A stretch of 64,000 nucleotides of DNA from Tolypothrix sp. PCC 7712 (lineage in GTDB: Bacteria; Cyanobacteriota; Cyanobacteriia; Cyanobacteriales; Nostocaceae): NCBI RefSeq assembly GCF_025860405.1, contig NZ_CP063785.1, positions 620,001 to 684,000 of the forward strand, written 5' to 3'. Positions 47,653-57,359 of this stretch are shown here, one piece after another. Both the position numbers and the translations under genes were made by a program. Each line of letters opens with the position of its first letter. Position 1 is the first letter of the stretch. Below the pieces are notes generated by a model that worked only from the letters and a program-made list of their open reading frames with translations, had not been told where the DNA came from and did not search any database.

Positions 47653-49059
47653 ATGACAAATGCTCGTCAAATAGCTTTTCTTGCCCTGCGAGATGTTCAC
47701 AAAGGGGCTTATGCTGATTTTGCTTTAGATAAAGTACTGCAAAAATTTAAATTACAAGATACAGATCGCCGTTTAGTTACAGAATTAGTTTATGGTAGCG
47801 TCAGGCGACAACGCACCCTTGATGCGTTAATTGACCAATTCGCAAAAAAGAAATCTCACCAACAACCCAAAGAACTTCGCACTATCCTGCATCTTGGCTT
47901 ATATCAACTGTGCTATCAAGAACGGATTCCGGCTTCTGCGGCTGTGAATACAACTGTGCAACTAGCTAAAGAAAACGGCTTTGCGGGATTGACGGGTTTT
48001 GTAAATGGTCTATTGCGGCAATATATTAGACAAGCTGAGGGAGATGAGGGAGATAAGGGAGATGAGGGAGAAAAATTTATCTCATCCTCCTCATCTGCTT
48101 CCCGTATTCCTTTGCAACTTCCAGACAATCCTGGGGAACGCTTGGGTATTTTGCACAGCTTTCCTGACTGGATTATTCAAGTGTGGTTGGAACAACTGAG
48201 TATTGCCGAGACAGAACAGTTGTGTGAATGGATGAACCAATCACCCACAATTGATTTGCGAATTAACCCACTTCGCTGTTCTATTGAGGAGGTGGAAGCG
48301 GCGTTGCAATCGGCTGATATTTTAGTCAGGCGGATACCCCACCTACCCCAAGCTTTAAGATTGATTAGTAATAGTGGGCCGATTCAAAATTTACCTGGTT
48401 TCCGTGAAGGTTGGTGGGTTGTCCAAGATAGTAGCGCGCAATTGGTGAGTCATTTACTCGATCCGCAACCAGGGGAAGTGGTGATTGATGCTTGTGCTGC
48501 ACCAGGCGGGAAAACTACCCACATTGCTGAATTGATGGGGGATAAAGGGAAAATTTGGGCTTGCGATCGCACTGCTTCTCGGCTCAAAAAATTGCAAGAA
48601 AATACCAAACGCTTGAATTTGCAATCTATTGAAATTTGTACTGGTGACAGTCGTGAATTTTTACAGTTTCAAAATACAGGCGATCGCGTATTATTAGATG
48701 CGCCATGTTCGGGTTTGGGAACTCTCCACCGTCATGCTGATGCACGTTGGCGACAAACACCTGAAACTGTGCAAGAACTTTCCCAACTGCAAACAGAACT
48801 TTTATCCCATACTGCTACTTTTGTAAAATCTGGCGGTGTCCTTGTCTACGCTACCTGTACCCTACATCCTTTAGAAAATGAGGCTGTAATTAGCCAATTT
48901 TTGGCTAATTCTCCTGATTGGCAAATCGAACCGCCTCAGAAAGATTCACCTGCTTTCGCCTATTCCACCCCTGAAGGTTGGTGTAAAGTCTGGCCCCATC
49001 GCCAAGACATGGATGGTTTTTTTATGGTGCGCTTAAGAAAAACTAATAATTCCGAGTGA
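47653..49059 (+). CDS. rsmB: 16S rRNA (cytosine-967 C5) methyltransferase RsmB
   Basis: A 468-residue RNA methyltransferase. The N-terminal NusB-like domain (about 1-120) precedes the SAM domain with DACAAPGGKTTHIAELM (about 280-296), LDAPCSGLGTLHRHAD and the catalytic YATCTLHPLE. An unusual Asp/Glu/Gly/Ser-rich segment (about residues 124-150) comes from a GGGAGATGA-type tandem repeat at 48036-48075, inserted at the junction of the two domains. Confidence 0.94.
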   Translation: MTNARQIAFLALRDVHKGAYADFALDKVLQKFKLQDTDRRLVTELVYGSVRRQRTLDALIDQFAKKKSHQQPKELRTILHLGLYQLCYQERIPASAAVNTTVQLAKENGFAGLTGFVNGLLRQYIRQAEGDEGDKGDEGEKFISSSSSASRIPLQLPDNPGERLGILHSFPDWIIQVWLEQLSIAETEQLCEWMNQSPTIDLRINPLRCSIEEVEAALQSADILVRRIPHLPQALRLISNSGPIQNLPGFREGWWVVQDSSAQLVSHLLDPQPGEVVIDACAAPGGKTTHIAELMGDKGKIWACDRTASRLKKLQENTKRLNLQSIEICTGDSREFLQFQNTGDRVLLDAPCSGLGTLHRHADARWRQTPETVQELSQLQTELLSHTATFVKSGGVLVYATCTLHPLENEAVISQFLANSPDWQIEPPQKDSPAFAYSTPEGWCKVWPHRQDMDGFFMVRLRKTNNSE

Positions 49060-49115
49060 ACACTGTTTGTGATTGTACTATTTAATCGAGGTTGAAATCT
49101 CCCAGAGGATGCAGC

Positions 49116-49538
49116 ATGGTTACTGATTCCAATGTGAAAAACTTAGTGAAAATCCTGATCGGGGCAGCTTGGATAGATGGTAAAATCCAACCTGAAGAAC
49201 GCCAATATTTGCGCGAAATCGCCCAAGCTAAAGGTGTAGCCACCGATCCAGAGATTAAGCCTTGGCTGTACGAATTAGTTCCTGTACAACCAAATGAATG
49301 CTATACCTGGGTACAAGAATATTTAGGCGATCATCCTAGCTTAGAAGATTACGAAAGTTTGATTGAAGCTATCAGTGGCCTAATTTATAGTGACGGGGAT
49401 GTGGCGACTGAAGAAGCAAGACTCCTGACTAAATTACAGGAGTTAGGCAAAGCCAGTGAGTCACATCCATCAGCCTACAATGCTTTACTCAAACAAATTC
49501 AAAAGCTCTATCGCCGTTGGGTTGATGTGCAAAATTAA
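49116..49538 (+). CDS. TerB-like family protein
   Basis: A 140-residue all-helical protein of the TerB-like superfamily. Two Asp-rich loops, AAWIDGKIQPEERQYL (about 14-29) and GLIYSDGDVATEEARLL, are the repeated D-G-x-(I/V)-x-x-x-E motif of the fold, which can bind metal. The ATG at 49116 has GAGG 7 bases upstream; the TTG at 49092 is rejected for that reason. The role is unknown; it follows rsmB by 56 bases. Confidence 0.78.
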   Translation: MVTDSNVKNLVKILIGAAWIDGKIQPEERQYLREIAQAKGVATDPEIKPWLYELVPVQPNECYTWVQEYLGDHPSLEDYESLIEAISGLIYSDGDVATEEARLLTKLQELGKASESHPSAYNALLKQIQKLYRRWVDVQN

Positions 49539-49632
49539 GAGAGATTTATGATTTTTGGTTTAAGCAGACGCGATATCTCGCGCCTGACCATGTTTTTTAA
49601 ATTTCGTAATTTAACTCAGCACTCATCAGTAC

Positions 49633-49857
49633 TTATGACTTCGGTTCACCCAGTCCCGGAGTTTCTTCTTTTTCTACCTTGGGTACAAAGTCAGGACGTT
49701 CTTTGCTTTCCCAACCTGGTGGACGCTTAGAGTTATACCAGGCGATAGAACCAATGGTAACAGCGGCAATAAAACCAAATACATATACAAATGTAAAAGC
49801 AAAAGGAAAATGAGGCCCATCTGCTATTGGTGCGGCTGTTTGCATGAATATAAGCAT
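49633..49857 (-). CDS. Small single-helix membrane protein, possibly Psb35-like
   Basis: A 74-residue protein. A hydrophobic helix FAFTFVYVFGFIAAVTIGSI (about 19-38) is followed by AWYNSKRPPGWESKERPDFV and a charged tail. AGGAG lies 9 bases before the ATG. The conserved look of the WYNSKRPPGWE segment and the size recall small thylakoid proteins such as Psb35, a photosystem II assembly factor, but I am not certain of this match. Confidence 0.6.
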   Translation of the reverse strand: MLIFMQTAAPIADGPHFPFAFTFVYVFGFIAAVTIGSIAWYNSKRPPGWESKERPDFVPKVEKEETPGLGEPKS

Positions 49858-50084
49858 GAGTATATTCTCCTAATGTAGGTAACACTGCTTAACACACTAT
49901 AAAACGAGCGTATCACCTAACATCCCTCTGTAGTTTGAACCCAGCAATTTTAAATTTTAGATTTTAGATTTTGGATTTTAAATTTAAGGGTCAATAAGGT
50001 TTAGCTAAGGATAATTCTAGATTTAGCAAATGTTGACTGCTGACGGTTAACAGTCAACAGTCAACGAACAACAGATAACCCCCT

Positions 50085-52529
50085 TTATTGCGAGGAAGAT
50101 GGTCTCAGTCTCTCCCGCCAGGTAGGGGTCGAATTGGAGGAACCAGATGAGCCACTACCAGAGGATGAAGCAGAACTCCGAGATCTCCGAGGTGAGGAAG
50201 GTTGAGATTCTACACTCCTGCGCCGACGGGGACGAGATTCTGAAGATGAATCGCTGCTGCTAGCTTCTGTGCTACGATAGCGCCGCCGTCTGCTAGAGGA
50301 CGGGGTGTCATCATTTTGTTGTTGATAACTCCTGCGCCGCCTTCTTGGGGTTTCATCTTGTTGTTGCTGGTCTTCTTGAGAATATCTCCGCCTTCTAGAT
50401 GGGCGTTCCTCATTATTAGAGTTATCCTCATCTTCATCATTAGAAGGAACAGCTTTATTAACAATGCTTTTGGGCTTGAGGCGCTCGGCTTTAATCGTCC
50501 CCTTACGACCATCTAATTTTGGCCTTGGGGGAAACTTTTCGACCGGCATATCTTTAACGGCTTGTTCCATAAATTCATGCCAGGTATAAGCAGCGCTACC
50601 GCTACTACCCCAAGTCGGGCGGTTATCATCGTTACCTAGCCAAACTCCGGTTACGATTTGGGGAATGTAACCAATAAACCACAAATCCCGGGCTTCGTCA
50701 GATGTACCAGTCTTACCTGCTACAGGTCGATTATCTAATTGCGCTGCTGCACCAGTCCCTTCTTGCACAACATTACGTAGCATCCAGGTCATAATCGCAG
50801 CACTATCAGCATCCAGCGCCCGCTTGGAGGAAAAATCAGATGACCAAATTACTTGCCCTTGGCGGTTGAGGATACGGCGAATACCGTGGGCTTCGGTGTG
50901 TAAACCTTGAGTGGCAAAGCTACCGTAAGCGCTAGTTAATTCCAGCAAATTTACTTCATTTGAGCCAAGGGCTAAAGAATAAGTAGGCTTAAGTTCAGAT
51001 TTAATGCCCATATCTTTAGCTAGCTTAATTGTTGGCTCAAATCCCACATCAATTAACACCTTCACCGCAATAATATTAATGGAACGGGTGAGGGCATCAC
51101 GCATATTCATCCAGCCACGGAAGTTTTCGCTGTAGTTTTTGGGTTCATAACCATCTACAACAAAGGGTGCATCTAAATAGCTATCGTAGGGACTCTTACC
51201 ACTAGCGATCGCAGTCGCATAAACAAAGCCTTTAAATGTTGAGCCTGGTTGACGCTGGGCTTGCGTAACGCGATTAAATTGGTTTTTTCCAAAATCTTTA
51301 CCCCCCACCATCGCTTGAATTTCGCCGTTGCGGGGGTCAATAGCGACCATTGCTGCTTGTTTAAAGTTTTCCCAGCGTCCTTGATTTCTTAAGGTTTTCG
51401 CAACTGCTTCTTCGGCAAATTTCTGCCAAGTTGGGTTTAAAGTGGTTTCAACAACTAACCCCCCACCTGCTAAAACATCAGGGGAAACGTATTTGGGTAA
51501 TTCTTTTTGAATATAGGTAGTAAAGTAGGGTGATTCTACTTGCAGTCGCTTGGGGAAACTACTGTTCACAACTAGCGGTTCTTTAACTGCGGCTTCCCTT
51601 TGGGCAGCAGTAATGATGCCATCTTCCTGCATCCGCTGCAATACTAAATTCCGCCTGGCTTTTGCAGCTTCAGGATTTTTATCTGGGGCGTAGAGGCTGG
51701 GTGCTGGTGCTAATCCGGCAATGGTAGCCATTTCCGGTAGGGTCAATTGGTCTACGGTTTTACTAAAATATACCCATGCCGCATCCGCTACACCATAAGC
51801 ACCAGATCCCAAATACACCAAATTTAAGTAACGCTCAAGAATCTGGTCTTTGCTCAATTCATTTTCCATCTTTTGTGCCAGACGGACTTCTTTGAGCTTA
51901 CGCCAAATAGTTTTTTCTTGTTTGAGGAAGAGAATACGCGCTAGCTGTTGGGTGATGGTGCTACCACCTTCCACAACATCTTGCGATCGCAAATTATTCC
52001 AAACTGCTCTAATTATTCCTTGAGCATCAACGCCATTATGTTGCCTAAATCGCCTGTCTTCGGAAGCGATAAAAGCTTTTTTGAAATTATCTGGTATTTG
52101 CTCCAGTCTCAGTTGTTCTCTGGCTGCTTCACCTTGCTGTTGTAAAATTGTCCCGTCGGCAGCTTTAATGGTTAATGTCTGCTCGCGGATCACAGCGTTT
52201 AATTCCGATTTATCTGGCAAGGTGCGATCGATTGTCCCGATGCCGTAGCTAATCGCTATCACACTACCACCTACACCCAAACTAGCCCAGAACCAGAGGC
52301 GACGATAAAAAGGTTTATCGCGGCTGGAAAGTTTGGCAACGATCCCAGATGAGATGTTTTGCATCTGGCTCAGTACCGGTTTTAACTTGTCCAGCTTGGT
52401 TGATGGTAAGTTCTCATTTGCAGATTCTTCGTTCTCGAGATGATTACCAGGCGACAATCGCGGCTTCTCCTTGTCAGATGCACTGAAATCGGGTGATCTT
52501 TGCTTGAACCAGGAGGTTAGTTTCCCCAC
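50085..52529 (-). CDS. Class A penicillin-binding protein (PBP1A-type)
   Basis: An 814-residue bifunctional peptidoglycan synthase. After a charged cytoplasmic stretch (1-75) comes one membrane anchor (about 78-98). The GT51 glycosyltransferase has the catalytic EDRRFRQHNGVD (about 157). The transpeptidase has SxxK in GSTFKGF (about 429), SIN in LTRSINIIAV and KTGTSDE (about 603). The last 125 residues are a disordered Ser/Arg/Gln tail with repeated RRRR and QQQQ runs. The start is GTG with GAGG 7 bases upstream. Confidence 0.95.
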   Translation of the reverse strand: MGKLTSWFKQRSPDFSASDKEKPRLSPGNHLENEESANENLPSTKLDKLKPVLSQMQNISSGIVAKLSSRDKPFYRRLWFWASLGVGGSVIAISYGIGTIDRTLPDKSELNAVIREQTLTIKAADGTILQQQGEAAREQLRLEQIPDNFKKAFIASEDRRFRQHNGVDAQGIIRAVWNNLRSQDVVEGGSTITQQLARILFLKQEKTIWRKLKEVRLAQKMENELSKDQILERYLNLVYLGSGAYGVADAAWVYFSKTVDQLTLPEMATIAGLAPAPSLYAPDKNPEAAKARRNLVLQRMQEDGIITAAQREAAVKEPLVVNSSFPKRLQVESPYFTTYIQKELPKYVSPDVLAGGGLVVETTLNPTWQKFAEEAVAKTLRNQGRWENFKQAAMVAIDPRNGEIQAMVGGKDFGKNQFNRVTQAQRQPGSTFKGFVYATAIASGKSPYDSYLDAPFVVDGYEPKNYSENFRGWMNMRDALTRSINIIAVKVLIDVGFEPTIKLAKDMGIKSELKPTYSLALGSNEVNLLELTSAYGSFATQGLHTEAHGIRRILNRQGQVIWSSDFSSKRALDADSAAIMTWMLRNVVQEGTGAAAQLDNRPVAGKTGTSDEARDLWFIGYIPQIVTGVWLGNDDNRPTWGSSGSAAYTWHEFMEQAVKDMPVEKFPPRPKLDGRKGTIKAERLKPKSIVNKAVPSNDEDEDNSNNEERPSRRRRYSQEDQQQQDETPRRRRRSYQQQNDDTPSSSRRRRYRSTEASSSDSSSESRPRRRRSVESQPSSPRRSRSSASSSGSGSSGSSNSTPTWRERLRPSSSQ

Positions 52530-52788
52530 GTTAGTTCCTCAGCTCAAATGTAGTTGTCACCTAACCACCAGCCAAAAATCACGGGGTTAGCGTACCACTT
52601 TCGTGTTAGTATAATATCCCATAAATAAAGAACTAAATTAAGTCAAATATGATGACTTTTTAGAATTCTTTAAATACGATCCCGTAAAGATTAGTACAGA
52701 ATTCTCATCAATTATTCGGACTCAGCAGACCGTGGACTTAGCGGAAAAATATACCGCATGGTATAGGTATAAAGACCAGATAACTAGT

Positions 52789-53301
52789 ATGGATGAAACT
52801 GCTGAGATTGCTATGGGTGTAGGTGCAGCTATCGCTCTAGGTAGTAATATCGGGGATTCGCGGTTGATTTTAGATGCAGCGATCGCCACCTTAGCCAAAA
52901 CACCAGGGATTTTTATTGAAGCCCAGTCTCATTGGTATATAACTAAAGCCGTAGGCCCGCCACAACCAGATTATTTAAACGGCTGTGCAATATTGCGAAT
53001 ATTCATGTTACCGCATCTATTATTAGAAACATTATTAGCAATTGAACAGAAATTTGGACGTGTTCGTCAACAGAGGTGGGGCCCCCGCACCCTAGATTTA
53101 GATTTACTGTTGTATGATGATTTGATTTTACATACACCAAATTTGCAAATTCCCCATCCCCGGATGCGGGAGCGGGCTTTTGTACTAGTACCCTTAGCAG
53201 AAATAGCACCAAATTGGGTAGAACCAGTTTCCGGATGTGTGATTAAAGAACTGGTTAAAGATGTAGACTGTTCTGATGTACATCTATTCATGGGCAATTA
53301 A
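52789..53301 (+). CDS. folK: 6-hydroxymethyl-7,8-dihydropterin pyrophosphokinase FolK
   Basis: A 170-residue folate-pathway enzyme that transfers pyrophosphate from ATP to hydroxymethyl-dihydropterin. Motifs are AIALGSNIGDS (about 14-24), RWGPRTLDLDLLLYDD (about 102-117, with Mg-binding Asp residues) and IPHPRMRERAFVLVPLAEIA. The start is uncertain: ATG 52789 is used, with GTG 52732 and ATG 52813 as alternatives. A Nudix hydrolase follows after 87 bases. Confidence 0.92.
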   Translation: MDETAEIAMGVGAAIALGSNIGDSRLILDAAIATLAKTPGIFIEAQSHWYITKAVGPPQPDYLNGCAILRIFMLPHLLLETLLAIEQKFGRVRQQRWGPRTLDLDLLLYDDLILHTPNLQIPHPRMRERAFVLVPLAEIAPNWVEPVSGCVIKELVKDVDCSDVHLFMGN

Positions 53302-53388
53302 AATTACCACCCATAAACACAGAGAACTTCTGGATTGTACAGCCAGTCTGAATATTTGCCTTTGTATCGAAAGACAACAAATAATACT

Positions 53389-53937
53389 ATGCCATTAGGT
53401 AGAGAATTACCGCAGCTGCTGAGACAACGCTTATTTTATAAAGGGCGCAAGTTTAATTTTGAAGTTAATCGCTTGCGGTTACCCAACAAAGCGGAGGGAG
53501 AATGGGAGTGTATTCGTCACCCAGGGGGCGCTCTAGCTGTGCCAGTTACCCAAGACGGTAAGCTAATTCTGTTGCGTCAGTATCGTTTTGCTATTCAAGG
53601 CAGAATTATCGAGTTTCCGGCTGGTACTGTAGAAATAAATGAAGATCCCTTAGAAACAGTACAGCGGGAAATTCAGGAAGAAACTGGTTATCGTGCAAAC
53701 AAATGGGACAAATTAGGAGAGTTCTTTCTGGCTCCGGGTTATTCTGATGAAATCCTCTATGCTTTTCTGGCGCGAGATTTGGAAAAGTTAGAGACACCGC
53801 CAAATAAAGAAGATGATGAAGATATTGAAATTCTCTATTACACACCCGAAGAATTGGAGAAAGCCTTTTTAGATGGTGAACCAGTTGATGCAAAAACAAT
53901 CTCTAGCTTTTTGTTGGCGCGTCCTTACTTGGTTTAG
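53389..53937 (+). CDS. Nudix hydrolase, ADP-ribose pyrophosphatase type
   Basis: A 182-residue enzyme that should cleave ADP-ribose or a related nucleoside diphosphate sugar. The Nudix box is complete: Gly79, Glu85, Arg93-Glu94, Glu97-Glu98, Gly100 (GTVEINEDPLETVQREIQEE then TGY). FLAPGYSDEILYAFLARDLE is typical of the ADP-ribose type. The ATG at 53389 is preferred over a TTG at 53335. An ADP-ribosylglycohydrolase gene lies 250 bases downstream, so ADP-ribose metabolism may link the two. Confidence 0.92.
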   Translation: MPLGRELPQLLRQRLFYKGRKFNFEVNRLRLPNKAEGEWECIRHPGGALAVPVTQDGKLILLRQYRFAIQGRIIEFPAGTVEINEDPLETVQREIQEETGYRANKWDKLGEFFLAPGYSDEILYAFLARDLEKLETPPNKEDDEDIEILYYTPEELEKAFLDGEPVDAKTISSFLLARPYLV

Positions 53938-54065
53938 GGATTAGGGATTAGGGACTGGGGACTGAGGAAAACGTCAGATTTTTCACCCTGTAGAGGCTTT
54001 AGCGCATCAGGGTGAAGCCCAACTTTAACCTTTAGAGACCATTTATTAAGTCAATCTGAAGTAGG

Positions 54066-54126
54066 GTGTGTTACGGCTATGAAAGGATTTAGGACACAGA
54101 GACAATGAAATTTAGCCGTAACGCAC
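54066..54126. repeat. 61-bp MITE-like repeat, copy 2
   Basis: Same length, ends and interior as the unit at 42425-42485 (GTGTGTTACGGCT ... AGCCGTAACGCAC), with only a few differences in the middle. Confidence 0.75.
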
Positions 54127-54188
54127 CGCCGCATGGATGGTAGGTTAGGCTTGATAAATAACCTTTTAGCTATTGTGGGAACTTGTAG

Positions 54189-55025
54189 ATGCTCATAGAA
54201 TTAGCAATTGGCGATGCCTACGGTGCAGGCTTTGAATACGCTAACGAAATGAGCGTTTATAACGATTTGAGTCGATACTTTACACATCCTCGTCATCGAC
54301 TCAATCCTGGTAGCTATACAGACGACACGCAAATGAGCATTGCGATCGCAGAAGTGATTGTCTCCGGCGCACCTTGGACACCACAAGTTTTAGCTGAAAG
54401 TTTTGTGACTTGCTTTAAACGCGATCGCAGAAAAGGTTATGCTAGTCGCTTCTACGATTTTCTAGAAAGTATCCCAGATGGAAGTGAGTTCCTAGACAAA
54501 ATTCATCCTGATAGTGATAAAAGCGGTGCGGCAATGCGCGCAGGGCCGATTGGGGTTTTTGCTACACCAGAAAAAGTCATAGAAGCCGCAACTATTCAAG
54601 CAGCGCTTACCCACAATACACCAGATGGCATTAACGCCGGTGTTGCTGCTGCGTTAATGACCCATTATTTTATTTACCAACTAGGGCCAAAGCGCAAATT
54701 AGGGCAATTTCTCGAAGGCTATGTTTCTGGAGAATGGTCTAAGCCTTGGGCAGGTAAAGTTAAGTCTAAAGGATGGATGAGCGTCAGAGCAGCAATTACA
54801 GCAGTAATGCGAAATGACAGCATGAGCGAACTGTTAAAGGACTGTATAGCTTTCACAGGTGATGTGGATACAGTCGCCACAATTGCTCTAGCTGCTGGTT
54901 CTTGCAGTCAAGAAATCACACAAGATATCCCCCATCATCTTTTAATGGGTTTAGAGAATGGTACCTACGGCAGAGATTATCTCATCGAATTGGATAAACA
55001 GCTGATGAGTTTGGTGAGGTGGTAG
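54189..55025 (+). CDS. ADP-ribosylglycohydrolase family protein (DraG/ARH-like)
   Basis: A 278-residue helical enzyme that removes ADP-ribose from proteins or other targets. The dinuclear Mg sites are seen as IGDAYGAGFE (about 7-16), SYTDDTQMSIA (about 42-52) and GDVDTVATIALAAGS (about 222-236). No ART or DraT partner lies nearby. It is in the same direction as the Nudix gene, separated by a repeat. Confidence 0.87.
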   Translation: MLIELAIGDAYGAGFEYANEMSVYNDLSRYFTHPRHRLNPGSYTDDTQMSIAIAEVIVSGAPWTPQVLAESFVTCFKRDRRKGYASRFYDFLESIPDGSEFLDKIHPDSDKSGAAMRAGPIGVFATPEKVIEAATIQAALTHNTPDGINAGVAAALMTHYFIYQLGPKRKLGQFLEGYVSGEWSKPWAGKVKSKGWMSVRAAITAVMRNDSMSELLKDCIAFTGDVDTVATIALAAGSCSQEITQDIPHHLLMGLENGTYGRDYLIELDKQLMSLVRW

Positions 55026-55115
55026 GAACTGGGGATGAGGGGGACAAAGGGACAAGGGGACAAGGGGACAAGGGGAGAAATGCCCCATGCCCCACGCCCC
55101 ATGCCCCATAGCAAT

Positions 55116-56357
55116 TTACGCTGGATTTAAAAACTTCGCTACAGTTTGCACATCCTTATCACCGCGTCCGGAGCAGTTAATTATAATGCGGGGACTACCA
55201 GTTAGTTGCGGACAGAGGGTTTCGAGGTAGGCGATCGCATGAGATGTTTCTAATGCTGGGATAATTCCTTCTAGACGGGATAATCTTTGGAATGCTTCTA
55301 AAGCTTGGGCATCTGTGACGCTGTAATATTCGGCGCGAGATGTATCTTTCAAATAGCTGTGTTCTGGCCCGACTCCGGGATAATCTAAACCAGCACTAAT
55401 TGAATGGGCTTCAATTACTTGCCCATCTTCATCTTGCAGTAAATAGCTCATTGCGCCATGTAATACACCTACTTGCCCTTTGGTTAAGGTGGCAGCGTGT
55501 TTATTGGTATTCACGCCTTCTCCGGCTGCTTCCACGCCAATTAAGCGCACAGAAGAATCATTGACAAACTCATAAAATAGTCCCATCGCATTAGAACCAC
55601 CGCCCACGCAAGCCATGAGAATGTCTGGCAAACCGCCCCACTTTTCTTGAGCTTGGGCACGAGTTTCTTGACCAATTACGGCATGGAAATCACGTACCAT
55701 CATGGGGTAAGGATGGGGGCCTGCTACTGAACCGAGAATGTAGTGAGTGGTTTCTACATTTGTCACCCAATCTCGAATCGCTTCAGAAGTTGCATCTTTG
55801 AGGGTTCCAGTTCCCGCAGCTACAGGACGCACTTCTGCACCCATTAATTTCATGCGGAATACATTTAACGCTTGGCGTTCCATATCATGAACGCCCATAT
55901 AAATAATGCATTCCAGCCCAAAACGCGCGCAAACCGTCGCCGTGGCTACTCCATGTTGTCCAGCGCCAGTTTCCGCAATAATTCGGCGTTTGCCCATGCG
56001 CTTTGCCAACAATACTTGACCCAGGGCATTATTAATTTTGTGTGCGCCAGTGTGGTTTAAATCTTCCCGCTTTAAATAAATTTGCGGCCCAGTACCATCG
56101 GGGCGAGCATAATGAGCAGTTAAACGTTCAGCAAAATACAACGGTGTAGCGCGCCCTACATAGTCTTTCAGCAGTTGTTGCAGTTCATTGAGAAACTCAG
56201 GGTCATTGCGGTATTGCTGATAAGCTGCTTCTAATTCAGCCAGCGCAGGCATCAGTGTTTCCGGGACGTACTTACCGCCAAAGCGTCCAAAGCGTCCTTG
56301 TGTATCGGGAACAGAAGCAGTAGATGGGGAACTTGGAGATATGGGTGTGGTAGTCAC
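55116..56357 (-). CDS. trpB: Tryptophan synthase beta chain
   Basis: A 413-residue PLP enzyme that joins indole and serine to make tryptophan. [15 protein letters not shown] (about 21-35) opens the fold, Lys107 in HTGAHKINN binds PLP, and [15 protein letters not shown] binds its phosphate. The start is GTG and the first 20 residues are a variable Ser/Pro-rich leader. trpA is not adjacent, as is usual in cyanobacteria. Confidence 0.97.
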   Translation of the reverse strand: MTTTPISPSSPSTASVPDTQGRFGRFGGKYVPETLMPALAELEAAYQQYRNDPEFLNELQQLLKDYVGRATPLYFAERLTAHYARPDGTGPQIYLKREDLNHTGAHKINNALGQVLLAKRMGKRRIIAETGAGQHGVATATVCARFGLECIIYMGVHDMERQALNVFRMKLMGAEVRPVAAGTGTLKDATSEAIRDWVTNVETTHYILGSVAGPHPYPMMVRDFHAVIGQETRAQAQEKWGGLPDILMACVGGGSNAMGLFYEFVNDSSVRLIGVEAAGEGVNTNKHAATLTKGQVGVLHGAMSYLLQDEDGQVIEAHSISAGLDYPGVGPEHSYLKDTSRAEYYSVTDAQALEAFQRLSRLEGIIPALETSHAIAYLETLCPQLTGSPRIIINCSGRGDKDVQTVAKFLNPA

Positions 56358-56538
56358 GGACTGATCTCTACGACAGAACGAACTTTATTATAGATAAAGT
56401 CTGAGCTGCGTAGAATAAAAAGTGCGATCGCCAGACTGACTACTTGATAGAAAAAAGTTTTTGCAAGCGGGGACTAGCTAGAAAATAGAGACTGGAGATA
56501 TAAGGATATAAATGACCTTTGACCCTTGACTCTTGTAC

Positions 56539-56558
56539 AGACGCGATTAATCGCGTCT
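56539..56558. repeat. Dispersed palindrome, second copy
   Basis: AGACGCGAT-TA-ATCGCGTCT, related to the palindrome at 36560-36589. It lies 30 bases before the SUI1-like gene. Confidence 0.65.
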
Positions 56559-56587
56559 CTCCAACCCTTGACTTTTGATTAAAATTT

Positions 56588-56929
56588 ATGTCTCCTTCCA
56601 ATTCTTCAGACAAACGCTTCGTCTATCGTGAATTTGGCAACGATGACTCACCAGCTTTAGAAAGACCAATTTCCGAACTACCACCGCAACAGCAAAATCT
56701 GAAAGTGCAAGCTAGCCGCAAAGGGCGTAAAGGTAAAACTGTCACTGTTATTAGTGGTTTTCAGTCCAAACCAGAAACCCTCAATGATTTAGTAAAACAA
56801 TTAAAAACTCAATGCGGCACAGGTGGCACAGTTAAAGAAATGGAAATTGAAATTCAAGGCGACCACAAGCAAAAAATTGTGGAGATTTTGACTAAGCTGG
56901 GTTATAAAGCCAAAATTAGCGGCGGCTAG
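56588..56929 (+). CDS. SUI1/eIF1-like translation factor (YciH type)
   Basis: A 113-residue protein with a disordered N-terminus and a SUI1 domain (about 40-113). GRKGKTVTVISGFQ (about 45-58), LKTQCGTGGTVKEMEIEIQG (about 75-94) and the final KIVEILTKLGYKAKISGG are the family signature. It is thought to affect start-site fidelity in bacteria. It is a stand-alone gene. Confidence 0.93.
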   Translation: MSPSNSSDKRFVYREFGNDDSPALERPISELPPQQQNLKVQASRKGRKGKTVTVISGFQSKPETLNDLVKQLKTQCGTGGTVKEMEIEIQGDHKQKIVEILTKLGYKAKISGG

Positions 56930-57067
56930 TGTAGAGATTGTTGTCAAATTACGAGAAATCGGCAACAAATGGGCTAATGTTATCGTTGAAATATTAATAG
57001 ATATCTGAGCAGTTGTGAATCTGTTACTTTAATCTCTGCTCACTATTAACATTCACAGGAGGCTTAC

Positions 57068-57226
57068 ATGGATTTAATTCGGATTCTTGCCGCGATTTTT
57101 TTACCCCCTTTAGGTGTGTTTTTGCAAGTAGGGATAGGTAAAGATTTTTGGATTAATATTCTTTTGACCTTTTTCGGTTATATTCCCGGAATTGTCCATG
57201 CAATTTGGGTAATTGCTAAGAAGTAA
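57068..57226 (+). CDS. YqaE/Pmp3 family small membrane protein
   Basis: A 52-residue protein with two membrane helices. The family signature is IFLPPLGVFLQVGIG (about 10-24), followed by FWINILLTFFGYIPGIVHAI with a terminal AKK. AGGAGG lies 5 bases before the ATG, one of the strongest sites in the window. Members of this family are linked to salt, cold and membrane-potential stress in plants and yeast; the bacterial role is unclear. Confidence 0.93.
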   Translation: MDLIRILAAIFLPPLGVFLQVGIGKDFWINILLTFFGYIPGIVHAIWVIAKK

Positions 57227-57298
57227 TCGGGCATCAGGTTAGGTTAGTTTGCGATCGCAAATTCACTAAAGTAAGTTCCCATACTTGTTAGTTAAGGG

Positions 57299-57345
57299 AA
57301 AAAAAGGGGAAGGGTGAAAAGTATATCTTTTCACCCTTCCCCTTT
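57299..57345 (-). terminator. Rho-independent terminator of the 57360 gene
   Basis: A perfect 19-bp stem (57303-57321 with 57327-57345, CTTTTCACCCTTCCCCTTT arm) around a 5-base loop. On the - strand it ends in a run of seven T, placed 15 bases after the stop codon of the secreted protein gene. Confidence 0.85.
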
Positions 57346-57359
57346 AAACACACAAGCCC

